64,000 nucleotides of DNA from Litorisediminicola beolgyonensis (GCF_042679605.1 NZ_JBHTMU010000021.1:1-64000), one strand, 5' to 3'; positions 44,799-54,524 are shown, counted from the stretch's first letter. Notes: generated by a model not told the origin, from the letters alone. Made by a program: numbers and translations.

Positions 44799-47700
44799 CC
44801 GAGGCGCGGATATCCGAGCCTTTTGCGCGGGCGGGCGACGACCACGACTGGCTTGTGATCGGATCGGGTTATGGCGGCGGCGTCGCGGCGTCACGCCTGG
44901 CGAGGGCCGGGTTTTCGGTGACGGTGCTGGAGCGCGGGCGCGAGGTCCGGCCGGGGGAATACCCCGAGACCGGGCCCGAGGCGGCCGCGGAAATTTCGGT
45001 CACTCTCGGTGAGAGTGGCGAAACGGTGGGCGCGCTGTCGGGTCTGTTCGATCTGCGCATGGGCCGGGATGTGAACGTGCTGGTTGGCAACGGGCTGGGC
45101 GGAACCTCTCTGATCAACGCCAACGTGGCGCTGGAGCCCGACGACACGGCGATGCGTCACTGGCCCGCCGTCTATCGCGAACCCGGCGCGTTATCTCCGT
45201 ATTTCGAGCGCGCGCGCGAGATGCTGGGCTCGACCCCATATCCCGACGGCAGGACACTCCCCAAGCTCGAGGCGCTGAAGGCGGTGGCGGCGGGGCTGGA
45301 CCGGCCTTTCCACCGTGTGCCGGTCAACGTCAGTTTCGAAGAGGGCGTGAACATGGCGGGCGAGCCGATGCGCGCCTGCATCGACTGCGGCAATTGCGTG
45401 TCGGGCTGCAATGCGCGGGCCAAGAACACAGTGCTGGTGACCTACCTCGCCGATGCGCGCCGACGCGGGGCGCGGCTGTATGTCGGGGCGGAGGTGCGAC
45501 GGATCGCCCGGGCCGAGGATGGCGGATGGCGCGTGACGGTGCGGGACATGGACGACGGCAGAGACCGGACGCTGCGCGCACGGCGGGTCATCCTTGCCGC
45601 AGGGGCGCTGGGGTCGACCGAGATTTTGAGTCGCAGCCGCGACGATCCCGATGCTCCGCTCAACCTGTCGCCGGCGCTGGGTGAACGGTTTTCGGGCAAT
45701 GGCGACGCCTGGACCTTCGGCTACAACGCCGACCTGAGCGGGCGGGACGCGGATCGCCCGCCGGTCTATCCTGTCGGGCGCAGCGACGCGGTGGGCGACG
45801 GCCCCTGGGCCGCGCCGGGGCCTTGCATCACCGGCATGATCGACATGCGCGCCGATGGTGGGTCCGGGGGCGACACGATCCTCGAGGAAGGTGTCATGCC
45901 CGGCGCCTTCGCCACCGCCTACGCCGCCGCCTTTCCGGCGATGGCGGCGCTGATGGGCGATCCGGCGCGCTATGGCGATCTCGGCACCCGGCTGACCGAT
46001 GCGGCGGCCTTGGGCGACATGCTCAGCCGCCACCCCGAGCGTCTGGCCGCCAGCGTCTATTCCGGGCCGGTGTCGCGCACGCTGGCGTTTCTGGTGATGG
46101 GCGAGGACGCGGCAAACGGACGGCTTGAGATGCACGCCGACCGCGTGCGCGTGGCCTGGCCCGGCGGCGGCGACGATCCGTCGCTGAAACGCGGTGCGCG
46201 AATGGTGCGTGACGCCTGCGATGTGGCCCGCGCCGAATTTCTGCCGATGCCGTTCTGGCAGGACGCCTTTGGCCGGCGCACGCTGACGGTGCATCCGCTG
46301 GGCGGCTGCGCCATGGCCGAAAGCGCCGAGACCGGCGTGGTCGATCCCGACTGCCGGGTGTTCCGGGGTGACGGCGGGGTCCATGAGGGACTTTATGTCT
46401 GTGATGGCGCGGTCGTCCCCGGGCCGACCGTGACCAACCCGCATCTGACGATCACAGCCGTCGCCGAACGCGCGGTCGACCGGATGGTGGCGGCGGCGGG
46501 CGGGCGCATCGACCTGTCGCCGACGCCACCCGATGACACCGCGCCCGAACCGGCCGAGTCCGTGCGCGCCCTGCTGCTTGATCTGCTTGACGAGGCGATC
46601 AACGGTCTGGCGGCGCTGGTGGCTCATGCCGAAACCGATCGGCGCGGGCGCTATGCCGCGCGGCTGACCATGGCGTGGCGCAGGCTGGGCCAGATGCTCG
46701 ATCCGGTGCCCGTCGCCTCTCAGCATCGGCTGATGTGGAAGCTGGCCAAGCGCAGGCGGAGGCCGATCGCGGTCGACCTGCTGACACAGGCGCTTGGCAT
46801 TCTGCGGCCAATGCGCGGCGCGCTGGCCGAGGGCGACCTGGCCGCCGCCGTCGCGCATGTCGAGGCGGCACTGGGCGACATCTCTCCGCCCGTGTCCTTC
46901 CCCGAGCGGATGACCGGCCACCTGTCGACGCTGGCGGCCGGGGACGACCCCCCGTCTGCCGATGCGTTCCGGCTGGCCTGTCACGGGCCGGTCAATGCCA
47001 CGCTGGAACGGTGCGAGATCGCGGCCCCGAGCGTGCGCCGCGCCGTCGAAGCGCCATGGGAGGCCCGCATCACCAATGGCGTGCTAAAGGCGGAGGCGCT
47101 GGGCGGGCAGTATCGGATCACGGGCCGCTTCGGGTATCTGGTGCCGATCGCGGACGAGGTCGACGCCCGGGCGATGCGCTATGACGGCACGTTGACCGCC
47201 GAGCCGGGCACGACCGGGCCGCGCACACTGATTTTCGAGGGCATGAAGCGGGTGCAGTATCGCGCGAACGCCCACTGGTGGCGCGATCTGACCGAACTGT
47301 TCACCACCATCCGCGACGGCGATCGCGTGGTCGCGCGCGGCGTGTTGACCGTTGGGCTGGAGGACTTGGTGACGCAGAACCGCGACCTGACGGTGCGGTA
47401 CGAGACGACGGAGATGAGGGCCGCGTGGGCCCGGGTCTGCGCCGCCTTCGGTGCCGCGAGGCCCGAGGCGCTGCCCGGCGTGATGCGCGACCCGGCGGTC
47501 CGCGCCGACGCGGTCAAGGGGGCGTTGCGCGCGTGGCGGGCGCGCAGGGCCTGCGCGGCGGACAAGCTGGCCGATCACTATCGCGGGCGCATCTTCGCCC
47601 GGATGGGCGAGGTGGTGTTCCGCGGTTACGGCGGCATCTACAGCTACATGGCCAACTTCCATGCCCGCGATGCCGGCGATGCCCTGCCCGTGCCGAAGGG

Positions 47701-48814
47701 TCTGCCGCCGGCCGAAATCCACCATCCGCGCGTCGGCGACGGGTTTCTGAAGCTGACGCGGTTCCGGGGCAGTCGGCGACCGCGCAAGGGGCCCGTGGTT
47801 TTGGCGGGCGGGTTCGGGACCAAGGCGATCTCTTTCGCGATGCCCACGCTTGACGACACGCTGGTGCATCAGCTGGTGACGGCGGAATACGATGTCTGGC
47901 TGTTCGACTATCGCGGCAGCGGCGAGATTGCGTCGAGCCTCGAGCCGTTCACGCTCGACGACGTGGCGCGCAAGGACTGGCCTGCCGCGCTCGACCTGAT
48001 CGAGCGTGTGACCGGGCGGGGGGATATTCGCGCCGTCGTGCACTGCATCGGGTCCATGACACTTTTCATGGCGATCCTCGCCGGGGAGCGCCGGATCACC
48101 GGCATGATCGCGTCGCAGCTGGCGGCGCATCCGGTGACGAACTGGTTCAACTATGCCAAATCCGACCTCGGCATCGCGCAGGCCGTGGCGCACGGCGTGC
48201 CGGAGCCGATGATGGGGATCGTCCGCGCGCTTGGCCTGGGCAGCGACGCGGAAGAGATCGCCCGCCGCGGGCTGCGGGTGATCGACCCACGCTCCCCCGG
48301 CCCGCTCGACCCCGGGCAGGTCTTTGGCGCGACGCTGGACGGCGCGCTTTATGGAGTGCCGAGTTTCAGTCCCGTCGCCTGTCAGAGCCCGACATGTCAC
48401 CGGATCAACGCCATCTTCGGCCCGAGCTATCTGCACGACCAGCTTGACAGCAGGACGCATGACGCGATCCGGCATGTCTTCGGCCCGGTCTCGACCACGC
48501 CATTCGTGCACATCGCGCGGATCTTCGGCACCGGTCACCTGGTGGATGCATCCGGCGCCGACACCTATTCGGGCGGCGTCGCGAACCTGGCATTTCCGAT
48601 CCACTTCATCGCCGGGGCGCAAAACGCCGAGATGCTGCCAGAGGCCACCTTGCGCACGATGGCCTGGCTGATCGACCGGAACGGGCAGGGCGGGGGGCCG
48701 CCGCGCTATGGCCGGACTGTCTTTCAGGGCTATGGGCACATGGATTGCTTCATCGGCCGGAGGGCCGCGCGCGATATCCATCCGTCGCTCGTGCGGATCC
48801 TGGACGGGTTTTAG
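44795..48814 (+). CDS. GMC oxidoreductase fused to an alpha/beta hydrolase
   Basis: The product is 1339 aa. Residues 1 to about 575 form a cholesterol-oxidase-like GMC flavoenzyme. The FAD motif is VIGSGYGGGVAASRL (21-35). A C195-x2-C198-x2-C201-x3-C205 set in ACIDCGNCVSGC could bind an iron-sulfur cluster. HPLGGCAMAES (about 500) and TNPHLTITAVAE carry the catalytic His and Asn. About 580-980 is an unrecognised linker. About 985-1339 is an alpha/beta hydrolase (VLAGGFGTK, WLFDYRGSGE) whose nucleophile elbow reads VVHCIGSM, with Cys1084 where Ser is usual. Oxidation then hydrolysis of a sterol-like or lipid alcohol is inferred. It overlaps both neighbours. Confidence 0.88.
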   Translation: MTEARISEPFARAGDDHDWLVIGSGYGGGVAASRLARAGFSVTVLERGREVRPGEYPETGPEAAAEISVTLGESGETVGALSGLFDLRMGRDVNVLVGNGLGGTSLINANVALEPDDTAMRHWPAVYREPGALSPYFERAREMLGSTPYPDGRTLPKLEALKAVAAGLDRPFHRVPVNVSFEEGVNMAGEPMRACIDCGNCVSGCNARAKNTVLVTYLADARRRGARLYVGAEVRRIARAEDGGWRVTVRDMDDGRDRTLRARRVILAAGALGSTEILSRSRDDPDAPLNLSPALGERFSGNGDAWTFGYNADLSGRDADRPPVYPVGRSDAVGDGPWAAPGPCITGMIDMRADGGSGGDTILEEGVMPGAFATAYAAAFPAMAALMGDPARYGDLGTRLTDAAALGDMLSRHPERLAASVYSGPVSRTLAFLVMGEDAANGRLEMHADRVRVAWPGGGDDPSLKRGARMVRDACDVARAEFLPMPFWQDAFGRRTLTVHPLGGCAMAESAETGVVDPDCRVFRGDGGVHEGLYVCDGAVVPGPTVTNPHLTITAVAERAVDRMVAAAGGRIDLSPTPPDDTAPEPAESVRALLLDLLDEAINGLAALVAHAETDRRGRYAARLTMAWRRLGQMLDPVPVASQHRLMWKLAKRRRRPIAVDLLTQALGILRPMRGALAEGDLAAAVAHVEAALGDISPPVSFPERMTGHLSTLAAGDDPPSADAFRLACHGPVNATLERCEIAAPSVRRAVEAPWEARITNGVLKAEALGGQYRITGRFGYLVPIADEVDARAMRYDGTLTAEPGTTGPRTLIFEGMKRVQYRANAHWWRDLTELFTTIRDGDRVVARGVLTVGLEDLVTQNRDLTVRYETTEMRAAWARVCAAFGAARPEALPGVMRDPAVRADAVKGALRAWRARRACAADKLADHYRGRIFARMGEVVFRGYGGIYSYMANFHARDAGDALPVPKGLPPAEIHHPRVGDGFLKLTRFRGSRRPRKGPVVLAGGFGTKAISFAMPTLDDTLVHQLVTAEYDVWLFDYRGSGEIASSLEPFTLDDVARKDWPAALDLIERVTGRGDIRAVVHCIGSMTLFMAILAGERRITGMIASQLAAHPVTNWFNYAKSDLGIAQAVAHGVPEPMMGIVRALGLGSDAEEIARRGLRVIDPRSPGPLDPGQVFGATLDGALYGVPSFSPVACQSPTCHRINAIFGPSYLHDQLDSRTHDAIRHVFGPVSTTPFVHIARIFGTGHLVDASGADTYSGGVANLAFPIHFIAGAQNAEMLPEATLRTMAWLIDRNGQGGGPPRYGRTVFQGYGHMDCFIGRRAARDIHPSLVRILDGF

Positions 48815-51800
48815 TGGCAGAGCGGTCCGGAGATCGCCGCTGGGTCGCCGTGATGTCGGGCGACATGGCCAATTTTACCCGGCTGCCGCGCGAGATCGGG
48901 CAGGAGCGGGCCTTCGGCCTGCTGGAGACCGCAATGGAGCAGGCGCGCAAGGCGGTCGAAGGCGAGGGCGGGCAGATCGTCGACACGGCGGGTGACGGGT
49001 TTCTGGCTATTTTCGGCGCGCCGCTCGCGTTCGAGGATGCTTCACTGCGAGCCTGCCGCGCGGCGCTGACCTTCCGCGACCGGATTGCCGCGGGTCGCGA
49101 CGGGTTCGTGGCGGAATTCGGCGCGGCGGCGGAGTTTCGCGTTGGCCTGTCCGGCGGCACAGCGATGTTCGTGCGATACGACGATGGCGGAGCGAAGGTG
49201 CTGGGCGATCCGGTCAACCTGGCCGCGCGGTTGCAGGCCAGCGCCGGCCTGGGCGAGGTGCTGATCGGAGAAGATATCCACCGCGAATGCGAAGGCTTCG
49301 TCACGGTAGAGGACCGGGGCGCGGCGGACTTCAAGGGCTTCGACTGGCCCGTCGCGCACTATGCCCTGACAGGCATCCGGGCCGAGACCGAACGGTTTTC
49401 CGGCGCGCGGCGACGGGGCCTGACCCGTCTGGCCAGCCGCAGCGACGAGATCGCCGCCGTGCGGCGCGCGCTGGATCGGACCGGGCGTCGGGTGGTCGCG
49501 ATCACCGGGGTCGCCGGCGTGGGAAAATCACGGCTGGTGCACGAGGCGTTGCAAGTGATGCCACGGCGAGACCAGGTCGTCTACGGTCAATGCGTCGCCG
49601 AGGGCCGCGCCTATGGGCCGATCTTCGATATCCTTCGCCACGCCGCGAAGGCGGACCGCGGGCTGTCACATTTCGAAACGTTGCGCCGCCTGTCCGAGGT
49701 GTTTCCCTTCGTGCTCGACATGGCTGAGGTGAGCGCGCTGTTTTCGGGCGATCCGTCGGGCGAGGACAGCCGGAACCGCGCCCTTCGGACGCGGGATTTC
49801 CTGGGCGGTGTGCTGGCGCGACTGTCCGCCACCGGCGCACATGTGATGGTGGTTGAAGATATTCACTGGATCGACCCCGGCAGTTCGGCGGTTCTCGAAG
49901 CCTTGCTGCCGTTGCGGCCCACCCTGATCGTGACACGGCGCCCCGCGCCGCCGATCGCGTGGCTGGATTCGCCGCATATCGCGCGGATCGAGCTGGGCCT
50001 GCTGGACGCCGCCGCGATCGGTGAGATTGTCCGCGACAGCTATGGCGCGAAGCTGGCAGAGGACACCGCCGCCCTGATCGTGGACAAATCCGAGGGCCTG
50101 CCGCTTGTCGCCGAAGAGATGGTGCGCGCACTCCGCGCGCGGGACAGTGCGGCGACCGGCGACGCGGACCTGCTGACCGGAACGCTTGAACAATCGGTGC
50201 TGAGCCGTTGCGACCGGCTGGAACCTGCGGCGCGCAGGGTGCTATCGATCGCGGCGGCCATCGGCCGCGACTTTTCGGTCGATCTGCTGACCCGCGCGGC
50301 GGGGAGCGCGCCCGACATTGAAGCTATGATGTCTGCGGATCTCATCGAACAGGTGCAGGGCGATCACTGGCGGTTCCATCACGCGTTGATCCGCGACGCG
50401 GTCTATTCCGGCATGCTGTCGGGCGCGCGCAGGGAAGCGCACCGCGCCATCGCCATCGCGCTCGAGGCGCAGGCGGGCGAGGGCGGTGCCGATCGGGGAC
50501 GGATCGGTCGGCATTTCGCCGAAGCCGACAACCACGTGAAAGCGGCGCGGTATCTGGCGCTTGGGGCAGCCGATGCGCTGGCGCAGTACGATCTGATCAA
50601 TGCCGAATCCCTGGCCGCGCGGGCGATGGGCTATGTCGCGCGCGATCCGACGGTACTGGATGAAGCCGGATACCGTGCCCTGGTGATCACCTGGCTGCAC
50701 AGCCTGCATCATCTGGCGGAGTTTCGGCGCATCGTCGATCTGTCGCGTCAGCTGCTGCCCCGGTTGCAGGCGGCGGGGGCGTCGACCGAACTGAGCATCG
50801 TGCAGACGCTGGTGGCGCTGTCGATGACCCACACGCGCGAATACGCCGGTGGCGAGACGCTGGCACAGGAAACTCTGGAACAGTCGGAACGGGTCGGCGA
50901 CCGGCTGGGCGCGGCCTGGGCCCGGGTCGCCCTGTTGCGCAATTTCGAGGAGACCGGGAAGAGATCCGTCGCCGAGCTCGAGTCGCTCGCCGACGCGATC
51001 CTGCCGGTGGCGGAGGCGGAAGGCGACCGCGCGCTGTCGATGATCGCGCTCTACCAGCTTTGCGCGGTCTACCGCACGGCCGGGCGGCGCGGTCAGTCGG
51101 TCGCGACGGCGAACCGGCTGATGGCTTTCGCGGTTGAACATGACGACCGACGGGGGCACGCCTTTGCGTCCTGGGCCAAGGCGCTGATCCACATCATCGA
51201 CGATGCGCCCGAACGCGCGCTGGCGACGGTGCGTGAGGGGCGCAGGCACGCGCTGGGCGGGTCGGGAGACGAGGCCACGTGCCGGGCCATCGAACTGTAC
51301 AGCCGGACGATGATCGCCGCCTCGCACGCGCTGGCCGAAGAGATCGCCGGGTTCACCGCAGAAGTCCGGCGCCGGGGTGACTACAACCTGATCCACGCAA
51401 TGTGCTGGATCGCGGCGGTGCTGCACTTGCGCAAGGGCGCGCTGGCCGATGGGTGGCGGCGGCTGAACCGTGATCTGCCCGAGGTCGCGCTGGCGGGGAA
51501 CCAACCGATGGAACGTCAGTTTCGGCTTCTGAAGGCCGAGGTGCTGCTGGCGGTCGCGGGGCTGGTGGAACCGCGGGCGTCGGAGGACGGTCAGGCGAAA
51601 GAGCCGCGCCGCAGGGGCCCGCGCGACCTGCTGACATTCCTGCGGCTGCGGCCGTGGGCCCTGCGCGATGCCACGATTGAATTGAAGCGCTGCCTCGAAC
51701 TGGAACCCGAGGCCGCGGGCGCGAACTATGCCCGCGCGCGGATCGGCCTTGGCCTGGTCGCGCTTCGGCGGCGCGACAAGGCGACCGCCCGTGCGCATCT

Positions 51801-51882
51801 TGAAGCGGGGCGCGACGCGGCGATGGCCGATGGTGTCGACCTTCTGGTGCGCCGCGCCCGCGCTGCGCTGAAACAGCTTTAG
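48814..51882 (+). CDS. Class III nucleotide cyclase-ATPase-TPR signalling protein
   Basis: The product is 1022 aa from a GTG overlapping the previous TAG (TAGTG). The cyclase domain (about 8-190) has both metal Asp residues (D17 in MSGDMANF; D61 in TAGDGFLAIFG) and the transition-state Asn135 and Arg139 in GDPVNLAARL. The usual ATP-selecting Lys before the second Asp is not evident, so ATP or GTP use is open. A STAND/AAA-like ATPase follows (Walker A GVAGVGKS at 232-239; Walker B VMVVEDIHWID near 345). The C-terminal half is TPR-like helices. It resembles soluble cyclases that sense an internal signal. Last gene of the operon, convergent with crp. Confidence 0.9.
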   Translation: MAERSGDRRWVAVMSGDMANFTRLPREIGQERAFGLLETAMEQARKAVEGEGGQIVDTAGDGFLAIFGAPLAFEDASLRACRAALTFRDRIAAGRDGFVAEFGAAAEFRVGLSGGTAMFVRYDDGGAKVLGDPVNLAARLQASAGLGEVLIGEDIHRECEGFVTVEDRGAADFKGFDWPVAHYALTGIRAETERFSGARRRGLTRLASRSDEIAAVRRALDRTGRRVVAITGVAGVGKSRLVHEALQVMPRRDQVVYGQCVAEGRAYGPIFDILRHAAKADRGLSHFETLRRLSEVFPFVLDMAEVSALFSGDPSGEDSRNRALRTRDFLGGVLARLSATGAHVMVVEDIHWIDPGSSAVLEALLPLRPTLIVTRRPAPPIAWLDSPHIARIELGLLDAAAIGEIVRDSYGAKLAEDTAALIVDKSEGLPLVAEEMVRALRARDSAATGDADLLTGTLEQSVLSRCDRLEPAARRVLSIAAAIGRDFSVDLLTRAAGSAPDIEAMMSADLIEQVQGDHWRFHHALIRDAVYSGMLSGARREAHRAIAIALEAQAGEGGADRGRIGRHFAEADNHVKAARYLALGAADALAQYDLINAESLAARAMGYVARDPTVLDEAGYRALVITWLHSLHHLAEFRRIVDLSRQLLPRLQAAGASTELSIVQTLVALSMTHTREYAGGETLAQETLEQSERVGDRLGAAWARVALLRNFEETGKRSVAELESLADAILPVAEAEGDRALSMIALYQLCAVYRTAGRRGQSVATANRLMAFAVEHDDRRGHAFASWAKALIHIIDDAPERALATVREGRRHALGGSGDEATCRAIELYSRTMIAASHALAEEIAGFTAEVRRRGDYNLIHAMCWIAAVLHLRKGALADGWRRLNRDLPEVALAGNQPMERQFRLLKAEVLLAVAGLVEPRASEDGQAKEPRRRGPRDLLTFLRLRPWALRDATIELKRCLELEPEAAGANYARARIGLGLVALRRRDKATARAHLEAGRDAAMADGVDLLVRRARAALKQL

Positions 51883-52547
51883 ACTCGCGCGTCGTCGCGC
51901 AGAGACTCCAGCGCTGAGAGATCGTGGATTGTCAGCACGCCGGCGGAATGCGTCACGAAGCCGGACTTGGCCATGCTGGCGATCTGTCGACTGACGTTCT
52001 CGCGCGCGATGCCTGCGAAGGCGCCGAGATTCGCCTGCGAGAATGTGCGGCTGAGCGTCACGCCCCCGTCCGCCGCGGGCGTCCCCCAATCGCGCGCAAG
52101 CCGCAGCAGGCAGTCCGCCAGCCGGGCGGAAGCGGAGGTGAGCGCATGACGTGCCACCCCGTCAGAGGCGTTTCGGATGCGCCGGCAGAGCGCGGCGATC
52201 ACCTCGGTGGCGGCCTCTGGGGTGTCATGAAGGTGCGACAACAGCGCGGCGCGCGTTACCACGACACCCCGGCAGGCCTCGACCGCGATGGCGTCCGCGC
52301 TGCGCGGGCCACCGTCCAGCGCCGAGATCTCGCCAAGCACCTCGTTGGGCCCGACCCAAGCCAGCACCGACTTTCGCCCCGACTGCGACAGGACCGAGAC
52401 CTCGATCAGTCCGTCCGCGAGGATCAGCACAAAGCTGCCCGGGTCGCCGAGGTGAAAGATCGCGGCGCCCTTGGAATAGCTGACCGGGCGGCCTATGCGG
52501 CCGAGTCCGGCAAGGTAGGACAGCTCGGGTGCTGGCGTGTCTGGCAT
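51879..52547 (-). CDS. Crp/Fnr-family cyclic-nucleotide-dependent regulator
   Basis: The product is 222 aa from the ATG at 52547; longer in-frame starts add a non-conserved leader. The cyclic-nucleotide pocket is intact: GE at 72-73 (LGEISALDGG) and R82-S83-A84 (PRSAD). There are no N-terminal Fnr Cys. The recognition helix is GIARENVSRQIASM, keeping Arg182, Glu183 and Arg187 at the spacing of E. coli CRP R180/E181/R185, so TGTGA half-sites are predicted. Its 3' end overlaps the cyclase gene by 4 bp tail to tail. Confidence 0.9.
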   Translation of the reverse strand: MPDTPAPELSYLAGLGRIGRPVSYSKGAAIFHLGDPGSFVLILADGLIEVSVLSQSGRKSVLAWVGPNEVLGEISALDGGPRSADAIAVEACRGVVVTRAALLSHLHDTPEAATEVIAALCRRIRNASDGVARHALTSASARLADCLLRLARDWGTPAADGGVTLSRTFSQANLGAFAGIARENVSRQIASMAKSGFVTHSAGVLTIHDLSALESLRDDARV

Positions 52548-52675
52548 GCCGGTCAGAATGGCGATTGCGGGCGTGGGCCACAAGCGCGCTCTGATGAGGA
52601 CGTCCGGGGCGAGCGCCCGCCGGGCGCCTTGGGTTTGGATCGGCGGATCTGCGCCCGATGTCGGATTTAACATAA

Positions 52676-52835
52676 ACCGCAAAATACGACAGACGCCGCT
52701 ACAAACGGCGCAACCGGATCGAAATTATGTTCGGCAGGCTCAAGGATTGGCGATACGACCGTTGTCCAAAGGTTTTCCTGTCCGCCATCGCGCTCGCCGC
52801 AACCGTCATCTATTGGCTGTGATTCCTGACCCTAG
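52676..52835 (+). mobile_element. IS5-family element, right-end remnant
   Basis: A reading frame at 52676-52822 gives the transposase C-terminus: RYKRRNRIEIMFGRLKDW, then a four-residue deletion relative to the family (RVAT missing), then RYDRCPKVFLSAIALAATV and a stop. The end sequence GATTCCTGACC and a CTAG at 52832-52835 follow. It has the same orientation as the left remnant at 36437. No start codon is present. Confidence 0.8.
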
Positions 52836-53100
52836 GAATTTGAACCTCGGACTTTGGGCTACCGTTCACACAGTACATAGTAATGGCGGTAAGCAGCGAC
52901 GGTTGTGAGCCCCCGCAACGATTTTTCCCGAACCCGCGTCGACATCCCTTAGTCCGCCCGGCTGCGCTGCGTCGATCATTCCGGTAATCGCCCCCTTCCA
53001 ATATGATAACCACGTCTCCGTTCTCCTTGGCGTGCACTGACCTGCTGGTCGCTGCAAGGTTCCGAGGGAACCGGGGCCACGTGGCGCCTTGTTCCTGTGG

Positions 53101-53136
53101 CAAAGAGAAAGGGCCGGTTCGCATGAACCGGCCCTT
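53101..53136 (-). terminator. Rho-independent terminator of icd
   Basis: On the minus strand a perfect 12-bp stem AAGGGCCGGTTC/GAACCGGCCCTT with loop ATGC is followed by TTTCTCTTTG. It begins 28 bp after the icd stop codon. Confidence 0.85.
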
Positions 53137-53163
53137 CGCCCGATCTCGCAAGATACGCGGCGC

Positions 53164-54378
53164 TTAGCCCGCGAGCGCCTTGTTCAGGTTCTCGTCGACC
53201 TTCTCGAGGAAGCCCATCGTGGTCAGCCATTTCTGGTCGGGCCCGACGAGCAGCGCGAGGTCCTTGGTCATGAAGCCAGACTCGACCGTCTCGACGATCA
53301 CGCGCTCGAGCGTCTCGGCGAAGGTCTTGAGCGCATCGTTGCTGTCGAGCTTGGCGCGGTGCTTGAGGCCACCGGTCCAGGCGAAGATCGACGCGATCGA
53401 GTTGGTCGAGGTCTCCTCGCCGCGCTGGTGCTGGCGGTAGTGGCGGGTGACGGTGCCGTGCGCGGCCTCGGCCTCGACGATCTTGCCATCGGGCGTCATC
53501 AGCTGCGAGGTCATGAGACCGAGCGAGCCGAAGCCCTGCGCCACGGTGTCGGACTGCACGTCGCCGTCGTAGTTCTTGCACGCCCAGACATAGCCGCCGG
53601 ACCACTTCATCGCCGCCGCGACCATGTCGTCGATCAGGCGGTGCTCGTAGGTCAGGCCCGCTTCCTTGAACTTGTCGGCGAACTCGGCGTCGAAGATGCG
53701 CTGGAAGATGATCATGAACTGACCATCATACTGCTTGAGGATGGTGTTCTTGGTCGACAGATAGACCGGGTAGCCGCGCTTCAGGCCGTAGTTGAAGGAG
53801 GCGCGGGCGAAATCCTCGATGGATTTGTCGAGGTTGTACATGCCCATGTAGATGCCCGAGGAGGGCGCGTCGAAGACCTCTTCCTCGATCACGGTGCCGT
53901 CTTCGCCGACGAATTTCATCGACAGCTTGCCCGGCCCGGGGAATTTCATGTCCGTCGCGCGATACTGGTCGCCAAAGGCGTGACGGCCGATGACGATGGG
54001 CTGGGTCCAGCCCGGAACGAGGCGCGGCACGTTCTTGCAGATGATCGGCTCGCGGAAGACGACGCCGCCCAGGATGTTGCGGATGGTGCCGTTGGGCGAA
54101 CGCCACATCTTCTTGAGGCCGAACTCCTCGACCCGGCCCTCGTCGGGGGTGATGGTCGCGCATTTGACCGCCACGCCGACTTCCTTGGTCTTCTCGGCGG
54201 CGTCGATGGTGATCTGGTCATCGGTGGCGTCGCGGCTCTCGATGCCGAGATCGTAGTAGAGCAGATCGACGTCGATATAGGGCAGGATCAGCTTCTTCTT
54301 GATGAAATCCCAGATGATCCGGGTCATCTCGTCGCCATCCATCTCGACGATGGGGTTCTCTACCTTGATCTTGGACAT
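53164..54378 (-). CDS. icd: NADP-dependent isocitrate dehydrogenase
   Basis: The product is 404 aa from the ATG at 54378 (GAAGGAGCG upstream). It is the dimeric eukaryote-like form typical of alphaproteobacteria: KVENPIVEMDGDEMTRIIW start, isocitrate-binding SPNGTIRNILGG, the RHAFGDQYRATD block, NYDGDVQSDTVAQGFGSLGL with the metal Asp, and EAAHGTVTRHYRQHQ for NADP. It converts isocitrate to 2-oxoglutarate in the TCA cycle and supplies NADPH. It is a single-gene unit with its own terminator. Confidence 0.98.
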   Translation of the reverse strand: MSKIKVENPIVEMDGDEMTRIIWDFIKKKLILPYIDVDLLYYDLGIESRDATDDQITIDAAEKTKEVGVAVKCATITPDEGRVEEFGLKKMWRSPNGTIRNILGGVVFREPIICKNVPRLVPGWTQPIVIGRHAFGDQYRATDMKFPGPGKLSMKFVGEDGTVIEEEVFDAPSSGIYMGMYNLDKSIEDFARASFNYGLKRGYPVYLSTKNTILKQYDGQFMIIFQRIFDAEFADKFKEAGLTYEHRLIDDMVAAAMKWSGGYVWACKNYDGDVQSDTVAQGFGSLGLMTSQLMTPDGKIVEAEAAHGTVTRHYRQHQRGEETSTNSIASIFAWTGGLKHRAKLDSNDALKTFAETLERVIVETVESGFMTKDLALLVGPDQKWLTTMGFLEKVDENLNKALAG

Positions 54379-54524
54379 GCTTCGCTCCTTCGGGCTATCC
54401 GAGTCTGTTGCCGCCGCTCTAACGCAATTTTGCGGTGCAGAAAAGACTGTATGCAAAAGTATACATCGTTGAGCGGGGCTGGTGCCTTCACAGCGGGCAG
54501 GAGGGCTTCTAGGTTCGGCATCCG

